Shown piece after piece: positions 1-6,022 of a stretch of 7,715 nt of DNA; position 1 is the stretch's first letter, and each line of letters begins with the position of its first letter. This DNA comes from an uncultured Negativicutes bacterium (lineage in GTDB: Bacteria > Bacillota > Negativicutes > Acidaminococcales > Acidaminococcaceae). The DNA is taken from positions 1-7,715 of the forward strand of contig CALAZX010000164.1 of the NCBI GenBank assembly GCA_937926555.1, written 5' to 3'. The notes beneath the pieces are model-generated. The model did not search any database. It was not told where the DNA came from and saw nothing but the letters and a program-made list of their open reading frames with translations. Position numbers and translations under genes: made by a program.

Positions 1-281
1 TCCAGTTTCGCTTTATCATATGTATAAGCGGTCAGCCGCCCCTCCGTCTGGGTCTTCGTATAGTAATTATCCTGCAGATATTCCACCGACACAGGCTCAC
101 CGGCCGCGCGCATCACAAAAGGACCCGTCACATCGCGGGACGGGGCATCCGGCTCCACAGCGAAAATAGGCTTCATCCCGTCATCCGGAATCTCCGCGGC
201 CTGAAGCGCGCCGGGCATGCTCCATAATGCACCCGACAGTAATGCAATCAGAATAGCCTGTTCCAACTTGAATCCTCTCAT
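1..281 (-). CDS. Exported protein with signal peptide, N-terminal part only (runs off the window)
   Basis: An open frame starts with ATG at 281 and stays open to the left edge (93 codons visible). An in-frame TAG directly before the ATG rules out a longer N-terminus, and AAGGTAGG about 8-10 nt upstream can act as ribosome binding site. The N-terminus looks like a Sec signal peptide: MRGFK, a hydrophobic core at about residues 8-24, then ALQA-AE as a likely signal peptidase I site near residue 29. The mature part begins acidic and proline-rich (EIPDDGMKP...) and later has Y-Y-T-K-T-Q-T-E-G-R-L. That stretch loosely resembles the YYTKxxxD motif of phage tail fibres and trimeric stalk proteins, but the resemblance is too short to assign a family. 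The function is unknown. It could be a surface adhesin, an S-layer-type protein or a periplasmic protein. It has its own leader and promoter and is insulated from the fumarase operon by a terminator. Confidence 0.7.
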   Translation of the reverse strand, partial: MRGFKLEQAILIALLSGALWSMPGALQAAEIPDDGMKPIFAVEPDAPSRDVTGPFVMRAAGEPVSVEYLQDNYYTKTQTEGRLTAYTYDKAKL

Positions 282-483
282 CTAAGAACCTACCTTTCTC
301 TGATCCCGCTGCCCTCTCAGAAACTGAACCGCTGTCTGAGAATCTGGACAGTACTTTCTTCTCTGGTGTGAATCGCGTTTTCGATGTGGAGATATTCTTT
401 TTTCAATATGCCTCTTTACCTTGCCTCTTTTCTGAAGCGTAGCACTCTCCTTTATTCATATTTTTCCTGTATGATTATAAACC
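282..483 (-). other. Long 5' leader of the exported-protein gene
   Basis: This roughly 200-nt stretch lies between the putative promoter and the start codon. It holds a perfect 7-bp inverted repeat, TCTCAGA (315-321) and TCTGAGA (335-341), with a 13-nt loop. It also holds a short possible reading frame of 18 codons (459-403) preceded by AGGA. I recognise no known riboswitch or leader RNA. The hairpin has no U-tract, so it is not an intrinsic terminator. Confidence 0.35.
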
Positions 484-511
484 ATTATATCATATTTTAA
501 ATTTTCGTAAA
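484..511 (-). promoter_or_regulatory. Putative sigma-70 promoter for the exported-protein gene
   Basis: On the minus strand, TTTACG (511-506) is followed after 16 nt by a perfect TATAAT (489-484) in very AT-rich DNA. A second TATAAT lies at 479-474 without a good -35 partner. Transcription from here gives a leader of roughly 200 nt before the ATG at 281. The gene upstream on this strand ends in a strong terminator, so the exported-protein gene needs its own promoter. Confidence 0.55.
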
Positions 512-552
512 GTTTTATTATTTAATAGATTTCTGTATCTTTTCGCATCAAC

Positions 553-588
553 AAAAAAAGAAGAGAGCAGATTCCTCTGCTCTCTTCT
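553..588 (-). terminator. Strong intrinsic terminator after the fumarase operon
   Basis: On the minus strand a perfect 13-bp stem (588-576 with 571-559; arm AGAAGAGAGCAGA) closes on a GGAA tetraloop of the GNRA type. It is followed directly by six T residues (558-553). It starts 35 nt after the stop codon of the fumarase beta gene and is a textbook rho-independent terminator for the malic enzyme-fumarase operon. Confidence 0.95.
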
Positions 589-623
589 ATAAATCCTTTG
601 CGTGATGTCCTGCGAAGCCGGAA

Positions 624-1187
624 TCAGTCCTCCAGCTTGCGGTATTTCGCCATCTCGATTTTGTAAGTGTCGTTGCCTTCGATGTCGATGCCCACGATGG
701 CGGGGAAATCAACCACCTCGTATTTACGGATGGCCTCCGGTCCCAGATCCTCGTAAGCAATCATCTCCTCGCTGCGGATGGACTGGGAGATGACGGCCGC
801 GGCTCCGCCGATGGCCACGAAGTATACGGCGCCATGTTTCTTGCAGGCGTCGATGACCTCCTTGCCCCGGAGTCCTTTGCCGATCATGCCCTTGATTCCC
901 TGCTCCAGCATGGCCGGGGTGTACTTGTCCATACGGCCGCTGGTGGTGGGGCCGGCGCTGCCCACAATCTCACCGGGTTTGGTGGGGGTGGGTCCTACAT
1001 AATAGATCACCTGGTTCCTCACGTCGAAGGGGAGCTTCTCCCCTTTTCCCAGGGCTTCATACATCCGCTTGTGGGCGGCGTCCCTGGCGGTATAGATAGG
1101 TCCGGTGATCTGCACGAAATCTCCCGCGTGGAGCCCTTTCAAGGTCTCCTCAGTCAGCGGTGTGGTAATCTTCTTGATCTCACTCAT
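624..1187 (-). CDS. Class I fumarate hydratase, beta subunit (C-terminal domain type)
   Basis: A 187-residue protein of the Fumerase_C / TtdB family, the swivelling half of a two-subunit, iron-sulfur class I fumarase. With the alpha subunit it catalyses reversible hydration of fumarate to malate in the cytoplasm. Visible family signatures are the ITGPIYTARDAAHKR segment (residues 27-41), which binds the dicarboxylate, and GSAGPTTSGRMDKY (76-89), followed by GIKGMIGKG. Length is normal for a separate beta subunit. The start is supported by AAGGAGG 7 nt upstream, which overlaps the TAA stop of the alpha gene; the two genes are 12 nt apart and so probably translationally coupled. A tartrate dehydratase beta subunit is the main alternative because the families are homologous. 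The malic enzyme gene in the same operon favours fumarase. It is the last gene of the operon, followed by a strong terminator. Confidence 0.9.
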   Translation of the reverse strand: MSEIKKITTPLTEETLKGLHAGDFVQITGPIYTARDAAHKRMYEALGKGEKLPFDVRNQVIYYVGPTPTKPGEIVGSAGPTTSGRMDKYTPAMLEQGIKGMIGKGLRGKEVIDACKKHGAVYFVAIGGAAAVISQSIRSEEMIAYEDLGPEAIRKYEVVDFPAIVGIDIEGNDTYKIEMAKYRKLED

Positions 1188-1199
1188 GTCCGGACCTCC

Positions 1200-2045
1200 T
1201 TATATCGTGAATTCCGCCCGGCGGGCGGCATGACAGTTCAGAATGACGGTGCAGGGCAGGCTGCCGATATGGGTGGGCGCGTATTCCACATTCACCGCGA
1301 TGGCGGTGGTGGTGCCGCCCAGACCTGCAGGGCCCACGCCGGTCTTGTTCACCAGTTCCAGCAGGCGGTCCTCCAGCTCCGCGTATTTCGGGTTGGCATT
1401 ATGCTCCCCGATGTTGCGCAGCAGGGCGAATTTCGCCAGGTCCGCGGATTTCTCCAGGTTGCCGCCGATACCCACGCCCACAGTGACGGGCGGGCAGGGG
1501 TTGGGACCTGCGGAGGATACGGCCTCCAGCACGAACTTGATGATACCGTCCAGGCCGTCGGCGGGTTTCAGCATCCGCAGCTGGCCCATGTTCTCGCTGC
1601 CGCAGCCCTTAGGGAAGACGATGACATGCACCTTGTCCCCGGGCACGATCTTGCAGTGGATGATGGCGGGGGTGTTGTTGCCGGTGTTCTTCCGGTCGAA
1701 AACAGGATCGTCCACGGAGGATTTCCGCAGATAGCCGTCCACATAGCCCCGGGCCACGCCCTCGTTGATGGCGGTATACAGGTCACCGCCGATGAAATGC
1801 ACATCCTGTCCGATCTCCAGATACACCACCGTCAGGCCGGTATCCTGGCACAGGGGCACCGATTTCTTCTTCGCCAGCTTGGCGTTGTCCACGATGGTGC
1901 GCAGCACCTGGCAGCCCAGCGGGGACTCCTCGCTGTCCATGGCCTTCTCCAGCCGGGAGAGGACTCCCTCCGGCAGGTAGTAGCAGGCGTCGATGCAGCC
2001 TTTGGCCACACGTTCCGTCAACTCTTTCACATCAATCTCACGCAT
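1200..2045 (-). CDS. Class I fumarate hydratase, alpha subunit (iron-sulfur domain)
   Basis: A 281-residue Fumerase / TtdA family protein, the half that carries the oxygen-sensitive [4Fe-4S] cluster. Cysteines in family-typical places are C66 in CQDTG, C148 in PKGCGSENM and C184 in NPCPP. I take these as the cluster ligands; C66 and C184 are the surest. GVGIGG (190-195) and GPAGLGGTTTAIAV are further conserved segments. The start has GAGGAGG 7 nt upstream. Homologues may be fumarase or L-tartrate dehydratase; the neighbouring malic enzyme makes fumarase more likely. The enzyme links malate to fumarate and, in an anaerobe, to fumarate reduction and succinate. The 129-nt gap to the malic enzyme gene has no convincing promoter or terminator, so cotranscription is likely. 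Confidence 0.92.
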   Translation of the reverse strand: MREIDVKELTERVAKGCIDACYYLPEGVLSRLEKAMDSEESPLGCQVLRTIVDNAKLAKKKSVPLCQDTGLTVVYLEIGQDVHFIGGDLYTAINEGVARGYVDGYLRKSSVDDPVFDRKNTGNNTPAIIHCKIVPGDKVHVIVFPKGCGSENMGQLRMLKPADGLDGIIKFVLEAVSSAGPNPCPPVTVGVGIGGNLEKSADLAKFALLRNIGEHNANPKYAELEDRLLELVNKTGVGPAGLGGTTTAIAVNVEYAPTHIGSLPCTVILNCHAARRAEFTI

Positions 2046-2174
2046 CCCGCATCCTCCTCGTCCTTGTCAGTATTGCCGGCATTGCGGCCGGTGTCTTTTG
2101 CGGTCTTGCTTCCATTCCGGGAGGCTCTGCGGATTTCAACCTGTCACAGTTGGATCCGCTCCCCTCCGGGATTC
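2046..2174 (-). other. Intercistronic spacer between malic enzyme and fumarase alpha
   Basis: This 129-nt gap is the longest inside the operon. It holds a small GC hairpin (CCGGC 2076-2080, GCCGG 2087-2091, loop of 6) with no U-tract. I find no good -35/-10 pair. It ends in the GAGGAGG ribosome binding site of the fumarase alpha gene. Confidence 0.4.
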
Positions 2175-3413
2175 TTATTTGTCGGCCAGACGGGCCACGG
2201 TTCTTCTTCTCACTTCTTCCGGATCCACTTTCACCCGGGCCACACCAGTCTCCATGGCGGCTTTGGCCACGGCTGCCGCTACAGCGGGGGCGACACGTTT
2301 GTCGAAAGCGTCGGGGACAACGTAGTCCTCACGCAGGTCCTTCTCGTCGATCAGCCCGGCGATGGCGTAGACAGCGGCGGCCTTCATGGCCTCGTTGATC
2401 TCTCTGGCCCGCACATCGATGGCGCCGCGGAACATGCCGGGGAACACGTTCACGTTGTTCACCTGGTTGGGGCGGTCGCTGCGGCCGGTGGCGGCTACTC
2501 TGGCGCCTGCGGCCTTGGCCTCGTCATACATGATCTCAGGCACCGGGTTGGCCAGTGCGAAGACGATGGGGTCCTTGGCCATGCCGGCGATGATCTCCGG
2601 AGTGAATGCGCCGGGAGAGGATGCGCCGATGAGCACGTCCGCTCCCTTGGCGATCTCCGCCAGGGTGCCGTCCCGTTTCTCCTTGTTGGTCACCTTGGAC
2701 AGGGCCTCCTGGACGGAGTCCAGCGGTCTGCCGCCGTTGGTGCAGCCTTCGTAGAGCGCGTTCTTGCGGAACATCATGATCACATTCTCGGCGCCCATGC
2801 TCACCAGCAGACGGCCGATGGCGGATCCTGCGGCGCCCACGCCGTTGATGACGAACTTCGCCGTCTTGAAATCTTTCTTCACGAAACGCAGCGCTCCCGC
2901 TACCGCGCTCAGGGCGGCGATGGCGGTGCCGTGCTGGTCGTCATGGAACACGGGGATGTCCATGATCTCTTTCAGTTTATCCTCGATATAGTAGCATTTC
3001 GGAGAGGAGATGTCCTCCAGGTTGATGCCCGCATAGTTGGGCTCCAGCGCCTTCACAATCTTGATGAAGGCATCCGGGTCCTTCTCGGCGATACATACGG
3101 GAACGGCGTCCACGTCACCGAAGTTCTTGAAGAGGACGGCCTTGCCCTCCATCACCGGCATGGCCGCTTCCGGGCCGATGTCGCCCAGTCCCAGCACACG
3201 GGTGCCGTCAGTGCAGATGGCAACCATGTTGCCGCGGCAGGTGTACTCGAAAGACAGGTCCCTGTTCTCCTTGATGTCTTTGCAGGGCTCCGCCACGCCG
3301 GGGGTGTAGGCCACCGCCAGGTCATGGTCGTCTTTCAGCGGCACCTTGCAGCGCACTTCCAGTTTACCGTTATTCTCCAGATGCAGTTTCAACGCTTCAT
3401 CGCGTAAGGTCAT
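2175..3413 (-). CDS. Malic enzyme, NAD(P)-dependent, oxaloacetate-decarboxylating (small bacterial type)
   Basis: A 412-residue cytoplasmic enzyme that converts malate to pyruvate, CO2 and NAD(P)H. Malic enzyme signatures are all present: catalytic Tyr36 in AYTPGVAEPC, TDGTRVLGLGDIG (68-80), catalytic Lys91 in GKAVLFK, metal ligands E133/D134 in NLEDI and D158/D159 in FHDDQHGTA, a Rossmann GVGAAG (191-196) and GRSDRPNQVNN (310-320). The length fits the short class without a C-terminal phosphotransacetylase domain (YtsJ/MaeA-like rather than MaeB). GGAGG lies 8 nt upstream of the ATG. It is the first gene of the operon with the two fumarase subunits, so the operon covers pyruvate-malate-fumarate exchange. 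The sequence after the second Rossmann strand reads MMFRKNALYEG, without the acidic residue typical of NAD-preferring enzymes, so NADP use is possible but not proven. Confidence 0.95.
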   Translation of the reverse strand: MTLRDEALKLHLENNGKLEVRCKVPLKDDHDLAVAYTPGVAEPCKDIKENRDLSFEYTCRGNMVAICTDGTRVLGLGDIGPEAAMPVMEGKAVLFKNFGDVDAVPVCIAEKDPDAFIKIVKALEPNYAGINLEDISSPKCYYIEDKLKEIMDIPVFHDDQHGTAIAALSAVAGALRFVKKDFKTAKFVINGVGAAGSAIGRLLVSMGAENVIMMFRKNALYEGCTNGGRPLDSVQEALSKVTNKEKRDGTLAEIAKGADVLIGASSPGAFTPEIIAGMAKDPIVFALANPVPEIMYDEAKAAGARVAATGRSDRPNQVNNVNVFPGMFRGAIDVRAREINEAMKAAAVYAIAGLIDEKDLREDYVVPDAFDKRVAPAVAAAVAKAAMETGVARVKVDPEEVRRRTVARLADK

Positions 3414-3435
3414 TACAAAAGCCTCCTTCTTGGCC

Positions 3436-3450
3436 CGGGGTATGTCCCCG
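3436..3450 (-). other. Small GC hairpin next to the malic enzyme ribosome binding site
   Basis: CGGGG (3436-3440) and CCCCG (3446-3450) form a 5-bp stem with a 5-nt loop in the leader. It lies about 9 nt upstream of AAGGAGG. It could tune translation initiation, but there is no other evidence. Confidence 0.3.
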
Positions 3451-3530
3451 CAGGCTGTTCTCCGTTATTTTTCCAGCATTTCTCTGTTCTTGCTTTTCCA
3501 ATCAGAATGGACAGTCCGTCCAATTAAAAA

Positions 3531-3572
3531 TAGTGTACGCTACACAAAAGTTAACCTATGTAGCATACACTA
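3531..3572. promoter_or_regulatory. Paired palindromic operator, or weak terminator/attenuator, before the malic enzyme operon
   Basis: Two 14-nt arms, TAGTGTACGCTACA (3531-3544) and TGTAGCATACACTA (3559-3572), are inverted repeats with one mismatch. Each arm also contains its own dyad: GTGTA-CGC-TACAC (3533-3545, perfect) and ATGTA-GCA-TACAC (3558-3570, one mismatch). The centres are 25 bp apart. This double structure is what a pair of dimeric repressor sites looks like. The pair sits at the predicted transcription start, ideal for repression. Read on the minus strand, the large hairpin is followed by five T residues (3530-3526), so it could instead end the upstream operon or attenuate this one, although the stem is AT-rich. 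I do not recognise the regulator. Confidence 0.6.
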
Positions 3573-3574
3573 AT

Positions 3575-3603
3575 ATCTTACTAGACATATATAGTTTTGA
3601 CAA
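3575..3603 (-). promoter_or_regulatory. Putative sigma-70 promoter of the malic enzyme-fumarase operon
   Basis: TTGTCA (3603-3598, five of six consensus bases) is followed after exactly 17 nt by TAAGAT (3580-3575, four of six). The predicted start is near 3568, inside the first palindrome. The leader to the malic enzyme ATG would be about 155 nt. Confidence 0.55.
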
Positions 3604-3633
3604 TAGGAGCGGGCGTTTTTTCACACTTTCTTC

Positions 3634-4125
3634 CTAGGGTTCCAGCGTGATGAACTCCACTTCCGGCTCCATCCCTTTCCGCAGGTTCAGCACGGCGAAG
3701 CCCGCCTTGCTGCCGCCCCGGGGATTGTAAGGGCTGCCGGGATTGATCAGGTAGACGTCCCCGTCCTTCTGGAACAGGGGCACGTGGGTGTGGCCGAAAA
3801 CCACGATCCGCTGGTCCAGCTTCCGGGCCCACCAGGCCAGCTCATGGTCCCCGCCGTTCCGCAGGTACCGGTTGCCGTGAGTGAGCCAGACGCTCCACCC
3901 CTCCAGCTCGTAGAACTCGTCCACTTTGGCGGCGTTGTTGTCGTGCCAGCGGTCACAGTTGCCGCAGACACGGTATACCTTCAGGCCCGTGGCCTGCTCC
4001 AGCAGGTTGGCATCGGAGGCGTAGTCCCCGGCATGGAACCAGCACTCCACCGGAGGCGCCTGGCGGATAACGCGGCGCAGCGCGGCGACACTTCCATGGG
4101 TGTCGCTCACAATCCCGATTCTCAT
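3634..4125 (-). CDS. YfcE/MJ0936-type metallophosphoesterase (putative phosphodiesterase)
   Basis: A 163-residue calcineurin-like phosphoesterase with the full set of metal-binding motifs: SDTHG (D8, H10), AGD (D34), GNCD (N56), LTHGN (H83) and GHTHVP (H112, H114), then INPGS. Length matches the small YfcE family, cytoplasmic enzymes that hydrolyse phosphodiesters with two bound metal ions (often Mn2+); the natural substrate is generally unclear. Its ATG overlaps the TGA of the upstream pyrophosphatase gene by 4 nt (ATGA), which indicates translational coupling. It is the last gene of its operon. Between its stop and the next promoter there is only about 30 nt and no clear terminator, unless the dyad at 3531-3572 serves that role. 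Confidence 0.9.
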   Translation of the reverse strand: MRIGIVSDTHGSVAALRRVIRQAPPVECWFHAGDYASDANLLEQATGLKVYRVCGNCDRWHDNNAAKVDEFYELEGWSVWLTHGNRYLRNGGDHELAWWARKLDQRIVVFGHTHVPLFQKDGDVYLINPGSPYNPRGGSKAGFAVLNLRKGMEPEVEFITLEP

Positions 4126-4712
4126 TTTATCTTCTTCCAGCAGGCGACCAGGCGTTTCACCGCTTTGCCCCGGTGGCTGATGCGGTTCTTCTCCTCATCG
4201 CTTGCCTCTCCCAGTCCTTTGTGGAGCTCCGTGGACCAGAACAGCGGGTCGTAGCCGAACCCGTTGGTGCCCAGGGGCTCATGGAGCAGCATGCCGTCAC
4301 AGATGCCGTCGGCCTCCTTCACAATCCGTCCCTCCGGATTGGCCAAGGCCAGGGCGCAGCGGAAGCGGCAGGTGCGTTTCACCTGGAACTTCATCTTCGT
4401 CAGCAGCAACTCGTTGTTCTCCTCGTCGGTGGCCTTCTCCCCCGCGAAACGGGCGGAGCGCACGCCGGGGGCGCCGTCCAGGGATTTCACCTCCAGGCCG
4501 GAGTCATCGGCCAGGCAGTACTCCTTCAGGTTCTTGGCGTAGTAGGATGCCTTCAGCTTGGCGTTGGCCGCGAAGGTGCGTCCCGTCTCCTCCGGCACCA
4601 CCAGCTGCGGATAGTCCGCCAGGCATTTCAGCGTCACCGGCACATCTTTCATCAGTTTCTTAAACTCATCCAGCTTGCCCAGATTATGGGTGGCAATAAC
4701 CAATACGTCCAT
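4122..4712 (-). CDS. rdgB: XTP/dITP pyrophosphatase (RdgB/HAM1 family)
   Basis: A 196-residue house-cleaning enzyme that hydrolyses non-canonical purine NTPs (dITP, ITP, XTP) to the monophosphate and PPi, keeping them out of DNA and RNA. Family motifs are ATHNLGKLDEF (7-17), ETGRTFAANA (42-51), LADDSGLEV (67-75) with the catalytic acidic pair D69/D70, GAPGVRSARFAG (80-91), GTNGFGYDPLF (148-158) and SHRGKA (179-184). I chose the ATG at 4712 because AGGAGG lies 6 nt upstream and the protein then begins MDVLVIATHN as in the family. An upstream in-frame ATG at 4754 would add 14 unlikely residues, lacks a good ribosome binding site and lies within an intercistronic hairpin. It overlaps the downstream phosphoesterase gene by 4 nt, a common partnership. 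Confidence 0.95.
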   Translation of the reverse strand: MDVLVIATHNLGKLDEFKKLMKDVPVTLKCLADYPQLVVPEETGRTFAANAKLKASYYAKNLKEYCLADDSGLEVKSLDGAPGVRSARFAGEKATDEENNELLLTKMKFQVKRTCRFRCALALANPEGRIVKEADGICDGMLLHEPLGTNGFGYDPLFWSTELHKGLGEASDEEKNRISHRGKAVKRLVACWKKIK

Positions 4713-4734
4713 CACGTACCTCCTGTTGAATGAA

Positions 4735-4767
4735 GAACCCGCAGACAGAGACACTACCGGCGGGTTC
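4735..4767 (-). other. Intercistronic hairpin between the unknown membrane protein and rdgB
   Basis: A perfect 8-bp inverted repeat, GAACCCGC (4735-4742) and GCGGGTTC (4760-4767), with a 17-nt loop. It begins 5 nt after the stop of the upstream gene and ends about 10 nt before the rdgB ribosome binding site. There is no U-tract on either side, so it is more likely an RNA processing or stability hairpin than a terminator. Confidence 0.5.
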
Positions 4768-4772
4768 CAAGA

Positions 4773-5303
4773 TTATTTTACCAGAGCTTTCAGTTCCTCT
4801 CTGGTGATAAGGATATTCTCTTTGTCGTAGAACAGCGGACCGCGGCCGCGGCGCGCCACATACAGGGCCACTTCCACGTCGGGCATGGTCAGGACAGCCT
4901 CTTTGGCGGTTTTTTTCCCGTTGCGGGGGACCAGGTCGAACTTCATGGTCAGATAGTCCTTGGATCCCGGAGGGATCAGCATGGCTTCAAAATAGTCGTC
5001 CTCGCGGGGACGGGTGGAATGGTTCACGCGTCCGCGCAGCAGGGCGCCGTTATACTGCTCGTCCGGCAGGTACACCCGGGCGAAGGCATCCAGGAAAATC
5101 CCCTCGCCGGTGCCCGGATTGGCATAGGGCACGTCGAACTCGAAGCGGAACTCGTCATCGGTGAGAGACACCAGACGGACAGGGCTCCGTTTCTCCTTGG
5201 AAAAGTAGATCATATGGTCTTCCCGGTCGTGCTTGCGGATCAGCGACAGCGTGAACAAGAGGGCAAGCAGGATCAGTACAATAATTATACCGGCAATCAT
5301 CAT
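4773..5303 (-). CDS. Membrane-anchored protein of unknown function
   Basis: A 176-residue protein I do not recognise. Residues 3-22 form one strongly hydrophobic helix (IAGIIIVLILLALLFTLSLI) followed by RKHDRED. The positive charge after the helix suggests a cytoplasmic C-terminal domain, with no signal peptidase site. The soluble part (about 30-176) is rich in alternating hydrophobic and charged residues, has several aromatic residues (FRFEFDVPYANPGTG, FARVYLPDEQY) and looks mostly beta-stranded, ending in a short helix (REELKALVK). No catalytic motif, cysteine pair or nucleotide-binding loop is visible. GGGGG lies 9 nt before the first of two adjacent ATGs, only 14 nt after the F420-ligase-like gene, so the two are probably translated together. 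That position is the only functional clue. Confidence 0.8.
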   Translation of the reverse strand: MMIAGIIIVLILLALLFTLSLIRKHDREDHMIYFSKEKRSPVRLVSLTDDEFRFEFDVPYANPGTGEGIFLDAFARVYLPDEQYNGALLRGRVNHSTRPREDDYFEAMLIPPGSKDYLTMKFDLVPRNGKKTAKEAVLTMPDVEVALYVARRGRGPLFYDKENILITREELKALVK

Positions 5304-5317
5304 TTTCTGTTTCCCCC

Positions 5318-5971
5318 TTACGCTTTATGATAGTCTTTGATAATGCAGATCGGTGTCTTCTGGCTGCCGTTGCCGAAGGGATTGTCGATCAAGATCTGCG
5401 CGATCTTGTCCGGATCCACCCCGTCCGTATAGCCGATGACGGCGGCCCGTTTCAGGTCGTTGACGTCGGCGATGACAGCGCCGTAGGTGCCGCAGGCCTC
5501 CTTGATCTCCTTCACCACTTTGAAGGGGTCCTTGGGGCCGTATACGATGTGTTTATCATAGGGCGGCATGGTACCGGTGACATCGTCGATCAGACGTGCC
5601 TGGTAGCCCGCTTTCTTGTAGAAGACGCCCTTGATGCCGAAACATTTGGCGATACCGCCGATCAGGAACGCCCACAGGATCCGGAAACTGCTCTCCGTAT
5701 CCACCAGGGCCTGCATGCAGTACCAGCCGCTGATGCTCCCGTAGGACGGGAAGAAGTGGCAGAGGAGCTTGGCCAGCCAGCCGGGTTTGAAATCCTCGCA
5801 CCGGTGCGCCATCCCCTGGGTGATCGCCACCACACTCTCCGCCGAACAGATCACGTCGTTCGGACCGAACTTGCCTTTACCGTATTCCAGAATGGCCTCC
5901 ACGATGTCGTCCCGGGAAGTCAGGATTCTCGTGGGAACCGGAATAATCTCATACGCCTTGTTTTCAGCCAT
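5318..5971 (-). CDS. Coenzyme F420-0:L-glutamate ligase-like protein (CofE-related)
   Basis: A 217-residue protein related to F420-0:gamma-glutamyl ligase (CofE). True CofE adds glutamate to F420-0 using GTP. Family-like features are the N-terminal EIIPVPTRILTSRDDIVEAI (residues 9-28), GPNDVICSAESVVAITQG (36-53), RLIDDVTGTMPPYDK (126-140) and GAVIADVNDLKR (164-175), which takes the place of the CofE Asp-rich metal site, then NPFGNGSQKTPICIIK. It is somewhat shorter than typical CofE (about 250) and has a hydrophobic segment at about 98-117. My recollection is that this subgroup occurs in bacteria not known to make F420, so the substrate may be something else. The start has GAGGTG 8 nt upstream. 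It is second in the operon, 51 nt after the thioesterase gene. No other F420 gene is present here. Confidence 0.75.
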   Translation of the reverse strand: MAENKAYEIIPVPTRILTSRDDIVEAILEYGKGKFGPNDVICSAESVVAITQGMAHRCEDFKPGWLAKLLCHFFPSYGSISGWYCMQALVDTESSFRILWAFLIGGIAKCFGIKGVFYKKAGYQARLIDDVTGTMPPYDKHIVYGPKDPFKVVKEIKEACGTYGAVIADVNDLKRAAVIGYTDGVDPDKIAQILIDNPFGNGSQKTPICIIKDYHKA

Positions 5972-6022
5972 GTTTTCTTCACCTCAAAATTTAACGACAG
6001 AATGGCTCCGTCTTGAACAATA

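Noticed and set aside
2038..2115. A 25-codon Arg-rich minus-strand frame in the malic enzyme-fumarase gap, overlapping the fumarase alpha start
   Set aside because: There is no ribosome binding site before its ATG, and the frame is short enough to occur by chance.
834..3407. An 857-codon plus-strand open frame opposite the whole malic enzyme-fumarase operon
   Set aside because: It is antisense to three well-supported genes and crosses their boundaries and spacers. The product is rich in His, Gly, Val and Asp, with no recognisable domain. GC-rich genes of this codon bias often leave an antisense frame free of stops.
4713..4754. A 14-residue N-terminal extension of RdgB (start at 4754)
   Set aside because: The extension has no ribosome binding site and no family similarity, while AGGAGG is ideally placed before the ATG at 4712.
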